Shown here: piece by piece, positions 8,038-16,327 of the stretch
Layout of the letters: the number at the start of each line of letters is the position of its first letter
How positions within the stretch are numbered: position 1 is the first letter of the stretch
Translations under genes and position numbers: made by a program
Assembly: GCF_020252405.1 (NCBI RefSeq)
Contig: NZ_JADCDA010000065.1
Coordinates: 1-46,484 of the forward strand
Length of the DNA stretch: 46,484 nucleotides
Direction: 5' to 3'
From: Aestuariivirga sp.
Lineage (GTDB): Bacteria > Pseudomonadota > Alphaproteobacteria > Rhizobiales > Aestuariivirgaceae
The notes under the pieces: model-generated
Seen by the model: only the letters and a program-made list of their open reading frames with translations
The model's database searches: none
Told to the model about the DNA's origin: nothing

Positions 8038-8538
8038 ATGACAACAACCAGGGACGTGAGGCAGTTCTCGCGTTCGCCATCCCACCTGTTGAAACGGGCG
8101 GCGCAGTATTCCAACCTCATTTATATGGGCGAGGTCGGCAAGTCCGGACTCACGCACCGTCAGTTCACGGTGCTCTTGGCCGTCGACGCCAATGACGGCA
8201 AGAGCCAGACCGAGCTCGTGAAGCTCACCGGCATCGACCGTTCGACGCTGGCCGATCTCGTGGCCCGGCTGCTGGCGCAAGGCTACCTCCAGAGGAAGCG
8301 CACCAGGGACGATGGCCGCACCAACGCCATCCGCATCACCACGGTGGGCAAGAAGATGCTGAAGATGGCCCAGCCGGGCGCCGACGAGGTCGACAAGCAG
8401 CTGCTCTCCCTCATCCCGTCGCCGGACCGCAAGTCCTTCATCGACAATCTGGCCGTGCTGGCCGCCGAGATGGACCGCATCGAGGAAAAGGAACCGGCCA
8501 AGCCCGTCCGCAAGATCAAGACCCGCAAGCGGGCCTGA
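8038..8538 (+). CDS. MarR family transcriptional regulator
   Basis: Winged-helix DNA-binding regulator, 166 residues from ATG 8038, chosen because AGGAG lies about ten bases upstream; the open frame extends upstream without similarity. After an N-terminal dimerisation helix, residues about 40-110 give the MarR fold: TELVKLTGIDRSTLADLVARL is the helix-turn-helix and RKRTRDDGRTNAIRITTVG the wing. The C-terminus is Lys/Arg rich (PAKPVRKIKTRKRA). Ligand and targets are unknown. It is convergent with the ccm cluster, and the only adjacent upstream gene is a dead Nudix fragment. Confidence 0.88.
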   Translation: MTTTRDVRQFSRSPSHLLKRAAQYSNLIYMGEVGKSGLTHRQFTVLLAVDANDGKSQTELVKLTGIDRSTLADLVARLLAQGYLQRKRTRDDGRTNAIRITTVGKKMLKMAQPGADEVDKQLLSLIPSPDRKSFIDNLAVLAAEMDRIEEKEPAKPVRKIKTRKRA

Positions 8539-8554
8539 TTTTCCAGAGCTCGTC

Positions 8555-8595
8555 CGCAAAAGTGGAACCGCTTTCGCGATAAGATCATGCTCAAG
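8555..8595. repeat. Palindrome family B copy between marR and ccmG
   Basis: The 70-base space between convergent marR and ccmG stops contains CGCAAAAGTGGAACCGCTTT, which folds imperfectly on itself, followed by CGCG and GATCATGCTCAAG. The GGAACCGC core and GATCATGC box match the element at 7580-7623. It could serve as a shared transcript end. Confidence 0.6.
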
Positions 8596-8608
8596 CTTTT
8601 CGCCAGGC

Positions 8609-9196
8609 TTACGAACCGTTCGCCGGCAGCGGCGTCCTGGCTTTTTCGATCTCGCGCGCCAATTCCCCGGCGATCGCCTCCGCGGTGAGCGGGCCGATGT
8701 GCTTGTAGCGGATCATGCCCTGGCCATCGATGATGAAGGTTTCGGGCACGCCATAGACGCCGAAGTCGATGGCGGTGCGGCCGTCGCGGTCCATGCCCAC
8801 GGCGGCGAAGGGCTGGCCGAGGGTGGAGAGGAACTCCACCGCATTCCGCGGTTCATCCTTGTAGTTCATGCCGAAGAGCTGAATGTCCGGCCGCCTGGCG
8901 AGGTCCGTAAGCAGCGGATGCTCGATGCGGCAAGGGGCGCACCATGAGGCCCACACATTCACCACTGTCACTTTGCCCTTTCTGAGGTCCTCGCCGGCGA
9001 AGCCCGGCATGTTCAGGCCCGGCACTGCATTCAGCACGAAGTCCGGCGCCGGCTTGTCGATGAGGGCGGATGGGATCTGATTGGGCGTGCCTGACAGGCC
9101 CTTCCAGAACAGCGCGGCGAGACCCAGGAAGACGATGACCGGCAGCATCACCAGCCACAGGCGGGAGCGCTTCTCAGGGCCTTCGGGCGTGCTCAT
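8609..9196 (-). CDS. ccmG: Thiol:disulfide interchange protein CcmG/DsbE
   Basis: Membrane-anchored periplasmic thioredoxin-like protein that keeps apocytochrome c cysteines reduced for haem attachment. 195 residues: N-terminal membrane anchor (about residues 13-33, LWLVMLPVIVFLGLAALFW), then a thioredoxin fold with active site WCAPC (Cys86, Cys89) in NVWASWCAPCRIEHP. The cis-proline loop YGVPETFIID is typical of CcmG. The start overlaps the ccmD stop by four bases. The likely electron donor CcdA is encoded at 35554. Confidence 0.95.
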   Translation of the reverse strand: MSTPEGPEKRSRLWLVMLPVIVFLGLAALFWKGLSGTPNQIPSALIDKPAPDFVLNAVPGLNMPGFAGEDLRKGKVTVVNVWASWCAPCRIEHPLLTDLARRPDIQLFGMNYKDEPRNAVEFLSTLGQPFAAVGMDRDGRTAIDFGVYGVPETFIIDGQGMIRYKHIGPLTAEAIAGELAREIEKARTPLPANGS

Positions 9197-9351
9197 GAGC
9201 GGCCCCTCCCGCGATGGGCATCGAGCCGCTCCGCTTCAGCGCGGAGTTTCCGGTCACGCCTCAGCGTGGCGATGATGAGGCCTGCGAGGAAGACAAGGGA
9301 CAGCGCATAGGAGGCGATGACGAAGCCCACGTGGCTGGCGGAGAAATCCAT
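9193..9351 (-). CDS. ccmD: Haem exporter protein CcmD
   Basis: A 52-residue small membrane protein that releases holo-CcmE from the CcmABC complex. One transmembrane helix (about residues 8-29, VGFVIASYALSLVFLAGLII) is followed by a basic/acidic cytosolic tail (ATLRRDRKLRAEAERLDA), the standard CcmD layout. Its ATG shares one base with the ccmC stop and its stop overlaps the ccmG start. The long open frame around it continues upstream out of register with any family and is not the gene. Confidence 0.9.
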   Translation of the reverse strand: MDFSASHVGFVIASYALSLVFLAGLIIATLRRDRKLRAEAERLDAHRGRGRS

Positions 9352-10073
9352 CAGCGCTCTCCGATCTCGGCAATCTGGATCTGGCGGATCTTGCGGGCGG
9401 CAATCTCGGCGCGCATTGCGGTGAGCTGGAGGCCGAGGAACAGGAAGCTGTAGGCAAGCCCCATGACGAGCAGCGGCCACAGCATCGGCCAGGCAATCGT
9501 CGGGCCGTCCATGCGGAAGACGCTGGCCGGCTGGTGCAGCGAGTTCCACCAGTCGACCGAGAACTTGACGATCGGGACGTTGATGAAGCCGACGAGGGCC
9601 ACCACGCGCGCCACCATTGCCGCCCGGTGCGGCTCCTCGATCGCCGCCCAGACGGCCATGTAGCCGATATAGAGCAGCATGAGCACGAACATCGAGGTCA
9701 GCCGCGCGTCCCACACCCACCAGGCGCCCCACATGGGCTTGCCCCACAGCGAGCCGGTGGCGAGCGACAGGAAGCAGAACACCGCGCCGATGGGGGCGGC
9801 GGTCTTGGCGGCGACATCCGCCAGCGGGTGGCGGAAGATCGCCGCCACGGCGCTCGCCAGCGCCACGGCGGTGTAGACGAACAGCGCCATCCAGGCCGCC
9901 GGCACATGGACATACATGATGCGCGCCGTCTCGCCCTGCTGGTAGTCGGCTGGCGCGGTCACCAGCGCGCCATGGAGGCCTATGGCGAAGAGCGCCACGG
10001 TGATGACCCAGACAGTGGGCAGCACCGCATTGGCGATCTTCAGGAAACGGTTGGGATTGGCAAGGAACTGCAT
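9351..10073 (-). CDS. ccmC: Haem exporter/handling protein CcmC
   Basis: Inner-membrane haem-handling protein that attaches haem to CcmE. 240 residues with six hydrophobic spans. The tryptophan-rich WWD signature reads WGKPMWGAWWVWDARLTS. The N-terminus MQFLANPNRFLKIA and the MYVHVPAAWMA segment with its histidine are family hallmarks. It lies 26 bases after ccmB. Confidence 0.96.
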   Translation of the reverse strand: MQFLANPNRFLKIANAVLPTVWVITVALFAIGLHGALVTAPADYQQGETARIMYVHVPAAWMALFVYTAVALASAVAAIFRHPLADVAAKTAAPIGAVFCFLSLATGSLWGKPMWGAWWVWDARLTSMFVLMLLYIGYMAVWAAIEEPHRAAMVARVVALVGFINVPIVKFSVDWWNSLHQPASVFRMDGPTIAWPMLWPLLVMGLAYSFLFLGLQLTAMRAEIAARKIRQIQIAEIGER

Positions 10074-10099
10074 GATGCCGCTTATCTACTGGAGGCCGG

Positions 10100-10765
10100 T
10101 CACCTGAGATAGGACCTCAGTGCCGCAGCCGAGGCAAGGGGGGAGACGACGAGGCTGACCAGCGCAATGGCCGCGAGAATGAGAAGCGAGGCCGCGGCGA
10201 GGCCGGGCGCGGCATTGGGCTGGCTTGCGGAAAGCCCGAAGATCAGCACCGGCACGTAGAGCGGCAGCACCAGGATCGAGACGAGCAAGCCGCCGCGCCG
10301 CAACCCCACCGTGACGGCGGCGCCGATCGAGGCGATGAGCGAGAGGGCGATGGAGCCCGCCACCATCGCGACGGCGAGGGGAAGGATTGCCGCCGGCTCC
10401 AGGTTGACGAGGAAACCGAGGATGGGCGCGGCAATGGCCAGCGGCAGGCTGGTCGACAGCCAGTGCGCCACCGATTTGGCCAGCGCCACCATCTCGAAGG
10501 GCAAAGGCCCCATGGTCATGATGTCGAGCGAGCCATCCTCATAGTCCTGCTGGTAGATGCGGTCGGCGGAGAGCAGCACGGAAAGGAGCAGCGCGATCCA
10601 CAAGGCGCCGGGTGCGATGCGGGCGAGCAGCGCCTGGTCCGGCCCGATGCCGATGGGCAGCAGCACCACCACGCAGAGGAAGAAACCGAGCGCGGCGCCC
10701 ACACCGCCGCCCTGGCGAAGGGTGAGCGTCAGGTCGCGCCTGATGAGGGCAAGGATGAGGTTCAT
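10100..10765 (-). CDS. ccmB: Haem exporter permease CcmB
   Basis: Integral membrane subunit of the CcmAB ABC transporter needed to release haem-loaded CcmE. 221 residues with six predicted spans. The segment QQDYEDGSLDIMTMGPLPFE, between spans two and three, is a CcmB signature. Its ATG overlaps the ccmA stop by four bases. Confidence 0.95.
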   Translation of the reverse strand: MNLILALIRRDLTLTLRQGGGVGAALGFFLCVVVLLPIGIGPDQALLARIAPGALWIALLLSVLLSADRIYQQDYEDGSLDIMTMGPLPFEMVALAKSVAHWLSTSLPLAIAAPILGFLVNLEPAAILPLAVAMVAGSIALSLIASIGAAVTVGLRRGGLLVSILVLPLYVPVLIFGLSASQPNAAPGLAAASLLILAAIALVSLVVSPLASAAALRSYLR

Positions 10766-11361
10766 GCCGCCGCCCCGAGGTCGAGGCGCAGATCGGGCTC
10801 GCGGCCGAGCGGCGCATGGGTGGCGGCGATGATCATGCCGCCCGCGTCGAGCTGCCTCGCCATGACCCCGGCGAGCCGGGCGAGCGATGACGTGTCCAGC
10901 CCCACCGTCGGCTCATCGAGGAGCCACAGCACGCGCGGCACGAGTACGATGCGCGCCAGGGCAAGGCGGCGCTTCTGCCCGGCGGAGAGCAGGCCCGCCG
11001 GATAGGACGAGAGCCGCAACAGATCGAAGGCATCAAGCGCCTCGCCGACGTTGCCGCCGCCGAGAAAGTCGCGCCAGAAGGCGAGGTTCTCGAAAACGCT
11101 CAAGGCCCCCTTCACCGGCTCCTGATGCGCCACGTAATGGGCCTGCTGGCCGAGGCTCAAGTCTTCCGATCCGCCGTCAAGCGTAATGGAGCCGGCCTCG
11201 CTCTCGTTCAATCCGGCGATGAGGCGGAGCAGGGAGGACTTGCCGGAGCCGTTGGGCCCCGTCAGCTGCAACAGCTGGCCGGGCTTCAGGCAGAGCGACA
11301 CCCCGCGGAAGACGATGCGCCCGCCGCGCTCGCAGGTCAGGTCCTGTCCCCGGAGTTCCAT
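10762..11361 (-). CDS. ccmA: Haem ABC exporter ATP-binding protein CcmA
   Basis: ATPase subunit of CcmAB. 199 residues with Walker A GPNGSGKSSLLRL, Q-loop region VAHQEPVKGALS, signature LSAGQKRRLALARI and Walker B LWLLDEPTVGLD. It is the first gene of the ccmABCDG cluster. ccmE, ccmF and ccmH, also needed for the pathway, are not in the window. Confidence 0.96.
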   Translation of the reverse strand: MELRGQDLTCERGGRIVFRGVSLCLKPGQLLQLTGPNGSGKSSLLRLIAGLNESEAGSITLDGGSEDLSLGQQAHYVAHQEPVKGALSVFENLAFWRDFLGGGNVGEALDAFDLLRLSSYPAGLLSAGQKRRLALARIVLVPRVLWLLDEPTVGLDTSSLARLAGVMARQLDAGGMIIAATHAPLGREPDLRLDLGAAA

Positions 11362-11381
11362 GGCCCTTGTTCCGAAATGAG

Positions 11382-11406
11382 GAAGCCCGCGTCAAGCGCG
11401 GGCTTC
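11382..11406 (-). terminator. Hairpin terminator candidate after phaB
   Basis: GAAGCCCGCG and CGCGGGCTTC form a perfect 10-base stem with a five-base loop. It sits between the phaB stop and the ccmA start, both on the minus strand. Reading in the phaB direction it is followed by CTCATTTCGG, so the U-run is weak. It probably separates the phaAB and ccm transcripts. Confidence 0.6.
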
Positions 11407-11431
11407 GGAGGCGCTCGATCGGGGGCCGTCA

Positions 11432-12157
11432 TCACACCATGTACTGGCCGCCATTGGCGGAAATCGTCGAACCCGTGATGAAGCCCGCCTCGTCGGAGGC
11501 GAGGAACACCGCCGCGCGGGCGATTTCCTCCGGCTCGCCCAGGCGGCCAACGGGGATCAGCGGCAGGATGCGCTTGTCGAGCACGTCCTGGGCGATGGCC
11601 TTGACCATTTCGGTGGCGATATAGCCCGGGCAGATGGCGTTGACGGTGATGCCCCTGGCCGCGCCTTCCTGGGCCAGCGCCTTGACGAAGCCGATGTCGC
11701 CCGCCTTGGCGGCGGAATAATTGGCCTGGCCCATCTGGCCCTTCTGGCCGTTGATGGAGGAGATGCAGATGACGCGGCCGAAGCCCCGGTCACGCATGCC
11801 GCCCCACACCGGCTGGGTCATGTTGAACAGCGAGTTGAGGTTGGTGTTGATCACCTCGTTCCACTGCTGGGCGGTCATCTTGTGGAACATGGCGTCGCGC
11901 GTGATGCCGGCATTGTTGACCAGCACCTCGACCGGACCCAGATCGGCCTCGACCTGGCTCAGACCCGCCACACAGGCCTCGTGGTTCGAGACGTCCCACT
12001 TGTAGACGGGGATTCCCGTTTCGGCCTTGAACTTGGCGGCGGCCTCGTCATTGCCGGCATAATTGGCGGCCACCTTGTAGCCCGCCTCCTTCAGCGCCTT
12101 CGAAATCGCCGCTCCGATACCGCGGCTGCCGCCGGTCACCACTGCTACGCGTCCCAT
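11432..12157 (-). CDS. phaB: Acetoacetyl-CoA reductase
   Basis: NADPH-dependent short-chain dehydrogenase reducing acetoacetyl-CoA to (R)-3-hydroxybutyryl-CoA for polyhydroxybutyrate. 241 residues from ATG 12157 (MGRVAVVTGGSRGIGAAI); AGGAGA lies upstream, and an in-frame start 15 codons earlier is rejected. Catalytic ISSINGQKGQMGQANYSAAK holds Ser, Tyr and Lys. It is 69 bases downstream of phaA in the same direction. FabG is the close alternative, but the phaA partner and the QKGQMGQANY segment favour PhaB. Confidence 0.94.
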   Translation of the reverse strand: MGRVAVVTGGSRGIGAAISKALKEAGYKVAANYAGNDEAAAKFKAETGIPVYKWDVSNHEACVAGLSQVEADLGPVEVLVNNAGITRDAMFHKMTAQQWNEVINTNLNSLFNMTQPVWGGMRDRGFGRVICISSINGQKGQMGQANYSAAKAGDIGFVKALAQEGAARGITVNAICPGYIATEMVKAIAQDVLDKRILPLIPVGRLGEPEEIARAAVFLASDEAGFITGSTISANGGQYMV

Positions 12158-12226
12158 GTGCTTCTCCTGAATGATCGTTGTTCGCCTGTCCCCGCCCCGC
12201 AAGAGGCTGGGAAACGTCAGGTATTC

Positions 12227-13411
<1,185 letters not shown>

Positions 13412-13461
13412 GAATGCCTCCTTGTTGATTTTGGCGTGCGTTATGCCTTCCATATCACCCT

Positions 13462-13532
13462 TTGTGCAATGCGACATAGGTCTTGAATGTGGCGCTGCCG
13501 AAAAATTTTTGCGCTTGCAATTGTGCAGTGCG
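13462..13532. promoter_or_regulatory. Repeated TGC-rich sites between phaA and phaR (candidate PhaR operators)
   Basis: Two near-identical 12-mers in the same orientation, TTGTGCAATGCG (13462-13473) and TTGTGCAGTGCG (13521-13532), start 59 bases apart in the phaA/phaR divergent region. PhaR proteins are known to bind TGC/GCA-rich DNA near phasin and pha genes. The second copy follows AAAAATTTTTGCGCTTGCAA, another TGC-rich stretch. Autoregulation and control of phaAB are inferred. Confidence 0.5.
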
Positions 13533-13613
13533 GGGAGCAAGGATCTTGGCACAGAGAACCATGCAAAGAGCCGGTCAACGGCGGGCATTCCAGGTCTGTC
13601 AAGGAGGACGCCG

Positions 13614-14222
13614 GTGAGCGAAGAGAAGGCAGCGCCGCAAAGCGCCGTGGTCATCAAGAAATACGCCAACCGGCGGCTCTACAATACGTCCACCAGCACA
13701 TATGTCACGCTGGATGACCTGTCGGTCATGGTCAAGTCCGGCACCGATTTCCTGGTCTATGACGCCAAGACGGGGGAGGACATCACCCGCTCGGTGCTGA
13801 CCCAGATCATCTTCGAGGAAGAAAACAAGGGCACCAACCTGCTGCCCATCAACTTCCTGCGCCAGCTCATCCGTTTCTATGGCGATTCCATGCAGGCCTT
13901 CGTGCCGGGCTTTCTTGAATTCTCGCTGGAAAATCTCGGCAAGGAGCAGGAAAAACTGCGCGCCCAGATGCTGGAAGCCTGGGGTGGGGGGGATGCCTTC
14001 AAGTCGATGCAGGACCATGCCCAGCGCAACATGGCCATGTTCAGCGAGGCGATGAAGGTGTTCAACCCCTTCGCTGCCATGGGGGGTGCGGTTCCGGGCG
14101 CTCCAGCACCGGCCAAGCCGCAGCAGTCCGGTTCGGCGGGTGGCTCCCGGGATGACCTTCAGGCGCTGAAGGACCAGCTTGCCGCTATGCAGCAAAAGCT
14201 CGACACCCTCACCAGCAAATAG
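13614..14222 (+). CDS. phaR: Polyhydroxyalkanoate synthesis repressor PhaR
   Basis: DNA- and PHB-binding regulator of polyhydroxyalkanoate granule genes. 202 residues from GTG 13614, chosen because AAGGAGG lies about six bases upstream; the longer open frame has no similarity. The N-terminal PHB/PHA accumulation domain reads VVIKKYANRRLYNTSTSTYV then TLDDL, with FLVYDAKTGEDITRSVLTQI, all diagnostic. The C-terminus has a Gln/Leu-rich helix (DDLQALKDQLAAMQQKLD) likely to be coiled. It converges with the EAL gene with seven bases between stops. Confidence 0.95.
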   Translation: MSEEKAAPQSAVVIKKYANRRLYNTSTSTYVTLDDLSVMVKSGTDFLVYDAKTGEDITRSVLTQIIFEEENKGTNLLPINFLRQLIRFYGDSMQAFVPGFLEFSLENLGKEQEKLRAQMLEAWGGGDAFKSMQDHAQRNMAMFSEAMKVFNPFAAMGGAVPGAPAPAKPQQSGSAGGSRDDLQALKDQLAAMQQKLDTLTSK

Positions 14223-14229
14223 TTGCGGC

Positions 14230-16086
14230 TCAGCGTGCCCTGCGTCGTGCCGCGGTATCGCTGACGAGGTCGGCGAAGCTCGGTTCCGCCGGGCGCAGTG
14301 GTTCCTCCCGGCCGGGGAAGGCGCGGTCGAGCAGGGTGATGGCGCGTCTCAGCTTGGCAAGTTCGCCCTCAAGGTTCTTTTCGAAGCCGGCAATGGTGAG
14401 GCGTGCGTCCGGCGCCACTTCCGGCCAGGGCGGGCTCAGTTCCGCCATGCCGAAGAGCCGGCCCTGCATCAGGTCCACGCCCCAGTTGCGCAGCAGCAGC
14501 GCGTCGCTTTCCGTCTCGACCCATTCGGCCACGGTCTTGATGCCGAAGGTGCGGGCGAGGTCGATGAGCGCGCGCACATAATACTGGTTCTCGTCGTTGA
14601 GCGAGAGTTCGCGGCAGAAGGTGCCGTCGAGCTTCAGGTATTCGACGGGGAGCGCCCGCAGGCTGCGGAAACTGGTGAAACCCGCGCCGAAATCGTCGAT
14701 CGCCACGCGGCAGCCCAGAAAGCGCAGCTCCTCGACGAAGCGGATCACGTGGCTCAGGTCGCCCAGGGCCACGGTCTCGGTGATCTCGACGATCAAGCGG
14801 TTCGCCACCTCGAGGTTTCCGGCGATGACCGAGACGATCTCGGGGTACCAGCGCGGGTCGGTTGCCGTGGCGCCGGAAATGTTGAGCGAGATCGCCGCCG
14901 CCGGGCGCCGCGCGAGAACGTCCACCGCCATCTCCGTCACCGCCTTGTCGATGAGGCGGACGAGGCCAAGCGTCTCCGCCGCGGGGATCAGATGCCCGGC
15001 CGGCACGATGCTGCCATCCTCGCCCGTCATGCGCAGCAGCGCCTCGTGAAACGCCGCTTCGCCCGTTTGTCCATCGACCACGGGCTGGAAGGCAAGCTGG
15101 AAGCGGTTCTCCTTCAGGCAGCGAATGATCTCGGCGGCATGGCGCGCGTTGTCGCTGCGCTCGCTGCGGCGCTGCTCGGAGGGTTCGTAGATCACCACGT
15201 CGCCGGCCGGCTGCTTTCTCGCCTGGGTGAGGGCCTCTTCGGCCCGCGCGATGGCCATGGTGGGGCCGGTGGCATGCTGCGGCGTCACCACAGCGCCGAT
15301 GGACAAGAGCGCCCAGATCGGCCCGCATGCGGTTTCAACCATGCTCTCGCGCGCCGTGCCGAGCAGGCGTTCGGCGGCGAAGGCCAGGTCCTCGCGGCTG
15401 CAATTGTTGAGCACGATGCCGAATTTGGATCCCGAGTAGCGCGCCACGGCATCGCCCGCGCGGGCGACGCGGGCGAGCCGCCTGCCCACCGCATGGATCA
15501 CCTCGTCGGCCACTTCGAAGCCATAGGCCTCGTTGACGGCCGCGAGATTGGTGATGGCGATGACGAGGAAGGAGCAGGCGGAGCCCTCGCGCTCGGCCGC
15601 CGCCATGGCGCCTCCCAGCCACTCCATCATGCGGCCGCGGTTCATCAGGCCGGTCAGGGCATCGCAATGGCCGAGGTGGCTTGGCTGCTGGTCCTGCCGG
15701 TGGCGCTCGTCGATCCGCCGCAGCGTGCCGAAGACATGGGCAGGCCGGCCGTCAAGGCCCGCATGCCAGCGGCCCTGGTCTTCCAGCCACTGGCTGGCCC
15801 GCCCGGTGCGCCCGAGCGGCATGAAGCGGTATTCGATGCGGAAGGGCACGCCGCCGCCCGGATCCTGCCCGCCGCCGTGCATCACCGTGTCATGGCGGCT
15901 GGTGAGATTGTCGGGGTCGAGGAGCGCTGCAAACTGGCGGCCCGTGGCCACCGTTCCGGGGTCGCAGCCCAGCACCTTCGCGGCCCAGGGCGACCAGGAG
16001 ATCACATCCTGCGCAATGTCCCAGTGATAGGCCGCCAGCCCCGAATCTGCCGCCGCCCTGTCCGTCAGCCCGGAAAAATCGTCCAC
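14230..16086 (-). CDS. PAS / degenerate GGDEF / EAL cyclic-di-GMP phosphodiesterase
   Basis: About 618 residues. A PAS-like region (AYHWDIAQDVISWSPWAAKVL) is followed by a GGDEF domain whose signature is degenerate (RYSGSKFGIVL), so cyclase activity is unlikely. The EAL domain looks complete: FHEALLRM, SLNIS, VEITET, IDDFGAGF, LKLDG, AEWVET and QGRLFG. It should hydrolyse cyclic di-GMP. The start is uncertain: GTG 16086 has GGGACGGGG upstream, while the frame opens at TTG 16143 with no spaced site. No transmembrane segment is visible, so it is probably cytosolic. Confidence 0.9.
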   Translation of the reverse strand: MDDFSGLTDRAAADSGLAAYHWDIAQDVISWSPWAAKVLGCDPGTVATGRQFAALLDPDNLTSRHDTVMHGGGQDPGGGVPFRIEYRFMPLGRTGRASQWLEDQGRWHAGLDGRPAHVFGTLRRIDERHRQDQQPSHLGHCDALTGLMNRGRMMEWLGGAMAAAEREGSACSFLVIAITNLAAVNEAYGFEVADEVIHAVGRRLARVARAGDAVARYSGSKFGIVLNNCSREDLAFAAERLLGTARESMVETACGPIWALLSIGAVVTPQHATGPTMAIARAEEALTQARKQPAGDVVIYEPSEQRRSERSDNARHAAEIIRCLKENRFQLAFQPVVDGQTGEAAFHEALLRMTGEDGSIVPAGHLIPAAETLGLVRLIDKAVTEMAVDVLARRPAAAISLNISGATATDPRWYPEIVSVIAGNLEVANRLIVEITETVALGDLSHVIRFVEELRFLGCRVAIDDFGAGFTSFRSLRALPVEYLKLDGTFCRELSLNDENQYYVRALIDLARTFGIKTVAEWVETESDALLLRNWGVDLMQGRLFGMAELSPPWPEVAPDARLTIAGFEKNLEGELAKLRRAITLLDRAFPGREEPLRPAEPSFADLVSDTAARRRAR

Positions 16087-16198
16087 GATGCCCCGTCCCT
16101 CAAAGATTCGCGGCTTTGAGTCTAAGGGGGAGGCTGAAAGCAACCCTTAACGGCGCGCGTCAATTTCGTCCTCTACCGCAACGCGGGAGAGGAGGGGG

Positions 16199-16317
16199 CC
16201 CCACCGCAGGTGGGGTAGGTGAGGGGCAGTGACCACCGGACGATCGTCATTGACTTCCCCTCATCTACCCGTTGCTTGCGCAACGGGGCCCTTCTTCTCC
16301 CGCTGAAGCGGGAGAAG
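16199..16317. repeat. Cluster of three hairpins, palindrome family C
   Basis: The 240 bases between the EAL gene (16086) and the GGT gene (17905 to 16328) hold three perfect hairpins in a row: CCCCACC-GCA-GGTGGGG (16199-16215), CGTTGC-TTGC-GCAACG (16270-16285) and CTTCTCCCGC-TGAA-GCGGGAGAAG (16294-16317). The last shares its core with the yciB tail repeat. It is a compound interspersed palindromic element, and it lies just after the GGT stop. Confidence 0.75.
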
Positions 16318-16327
16318 ACGCCACGTC

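Noticed and set aside
14179..16119. Plus-strand open frame of 646 codons opposite the EAL gene
   Set aside because: Shadow of the PAS-GGDEF-EAL gene; composition is that of an antisense frame and it overlaps the phaR end.
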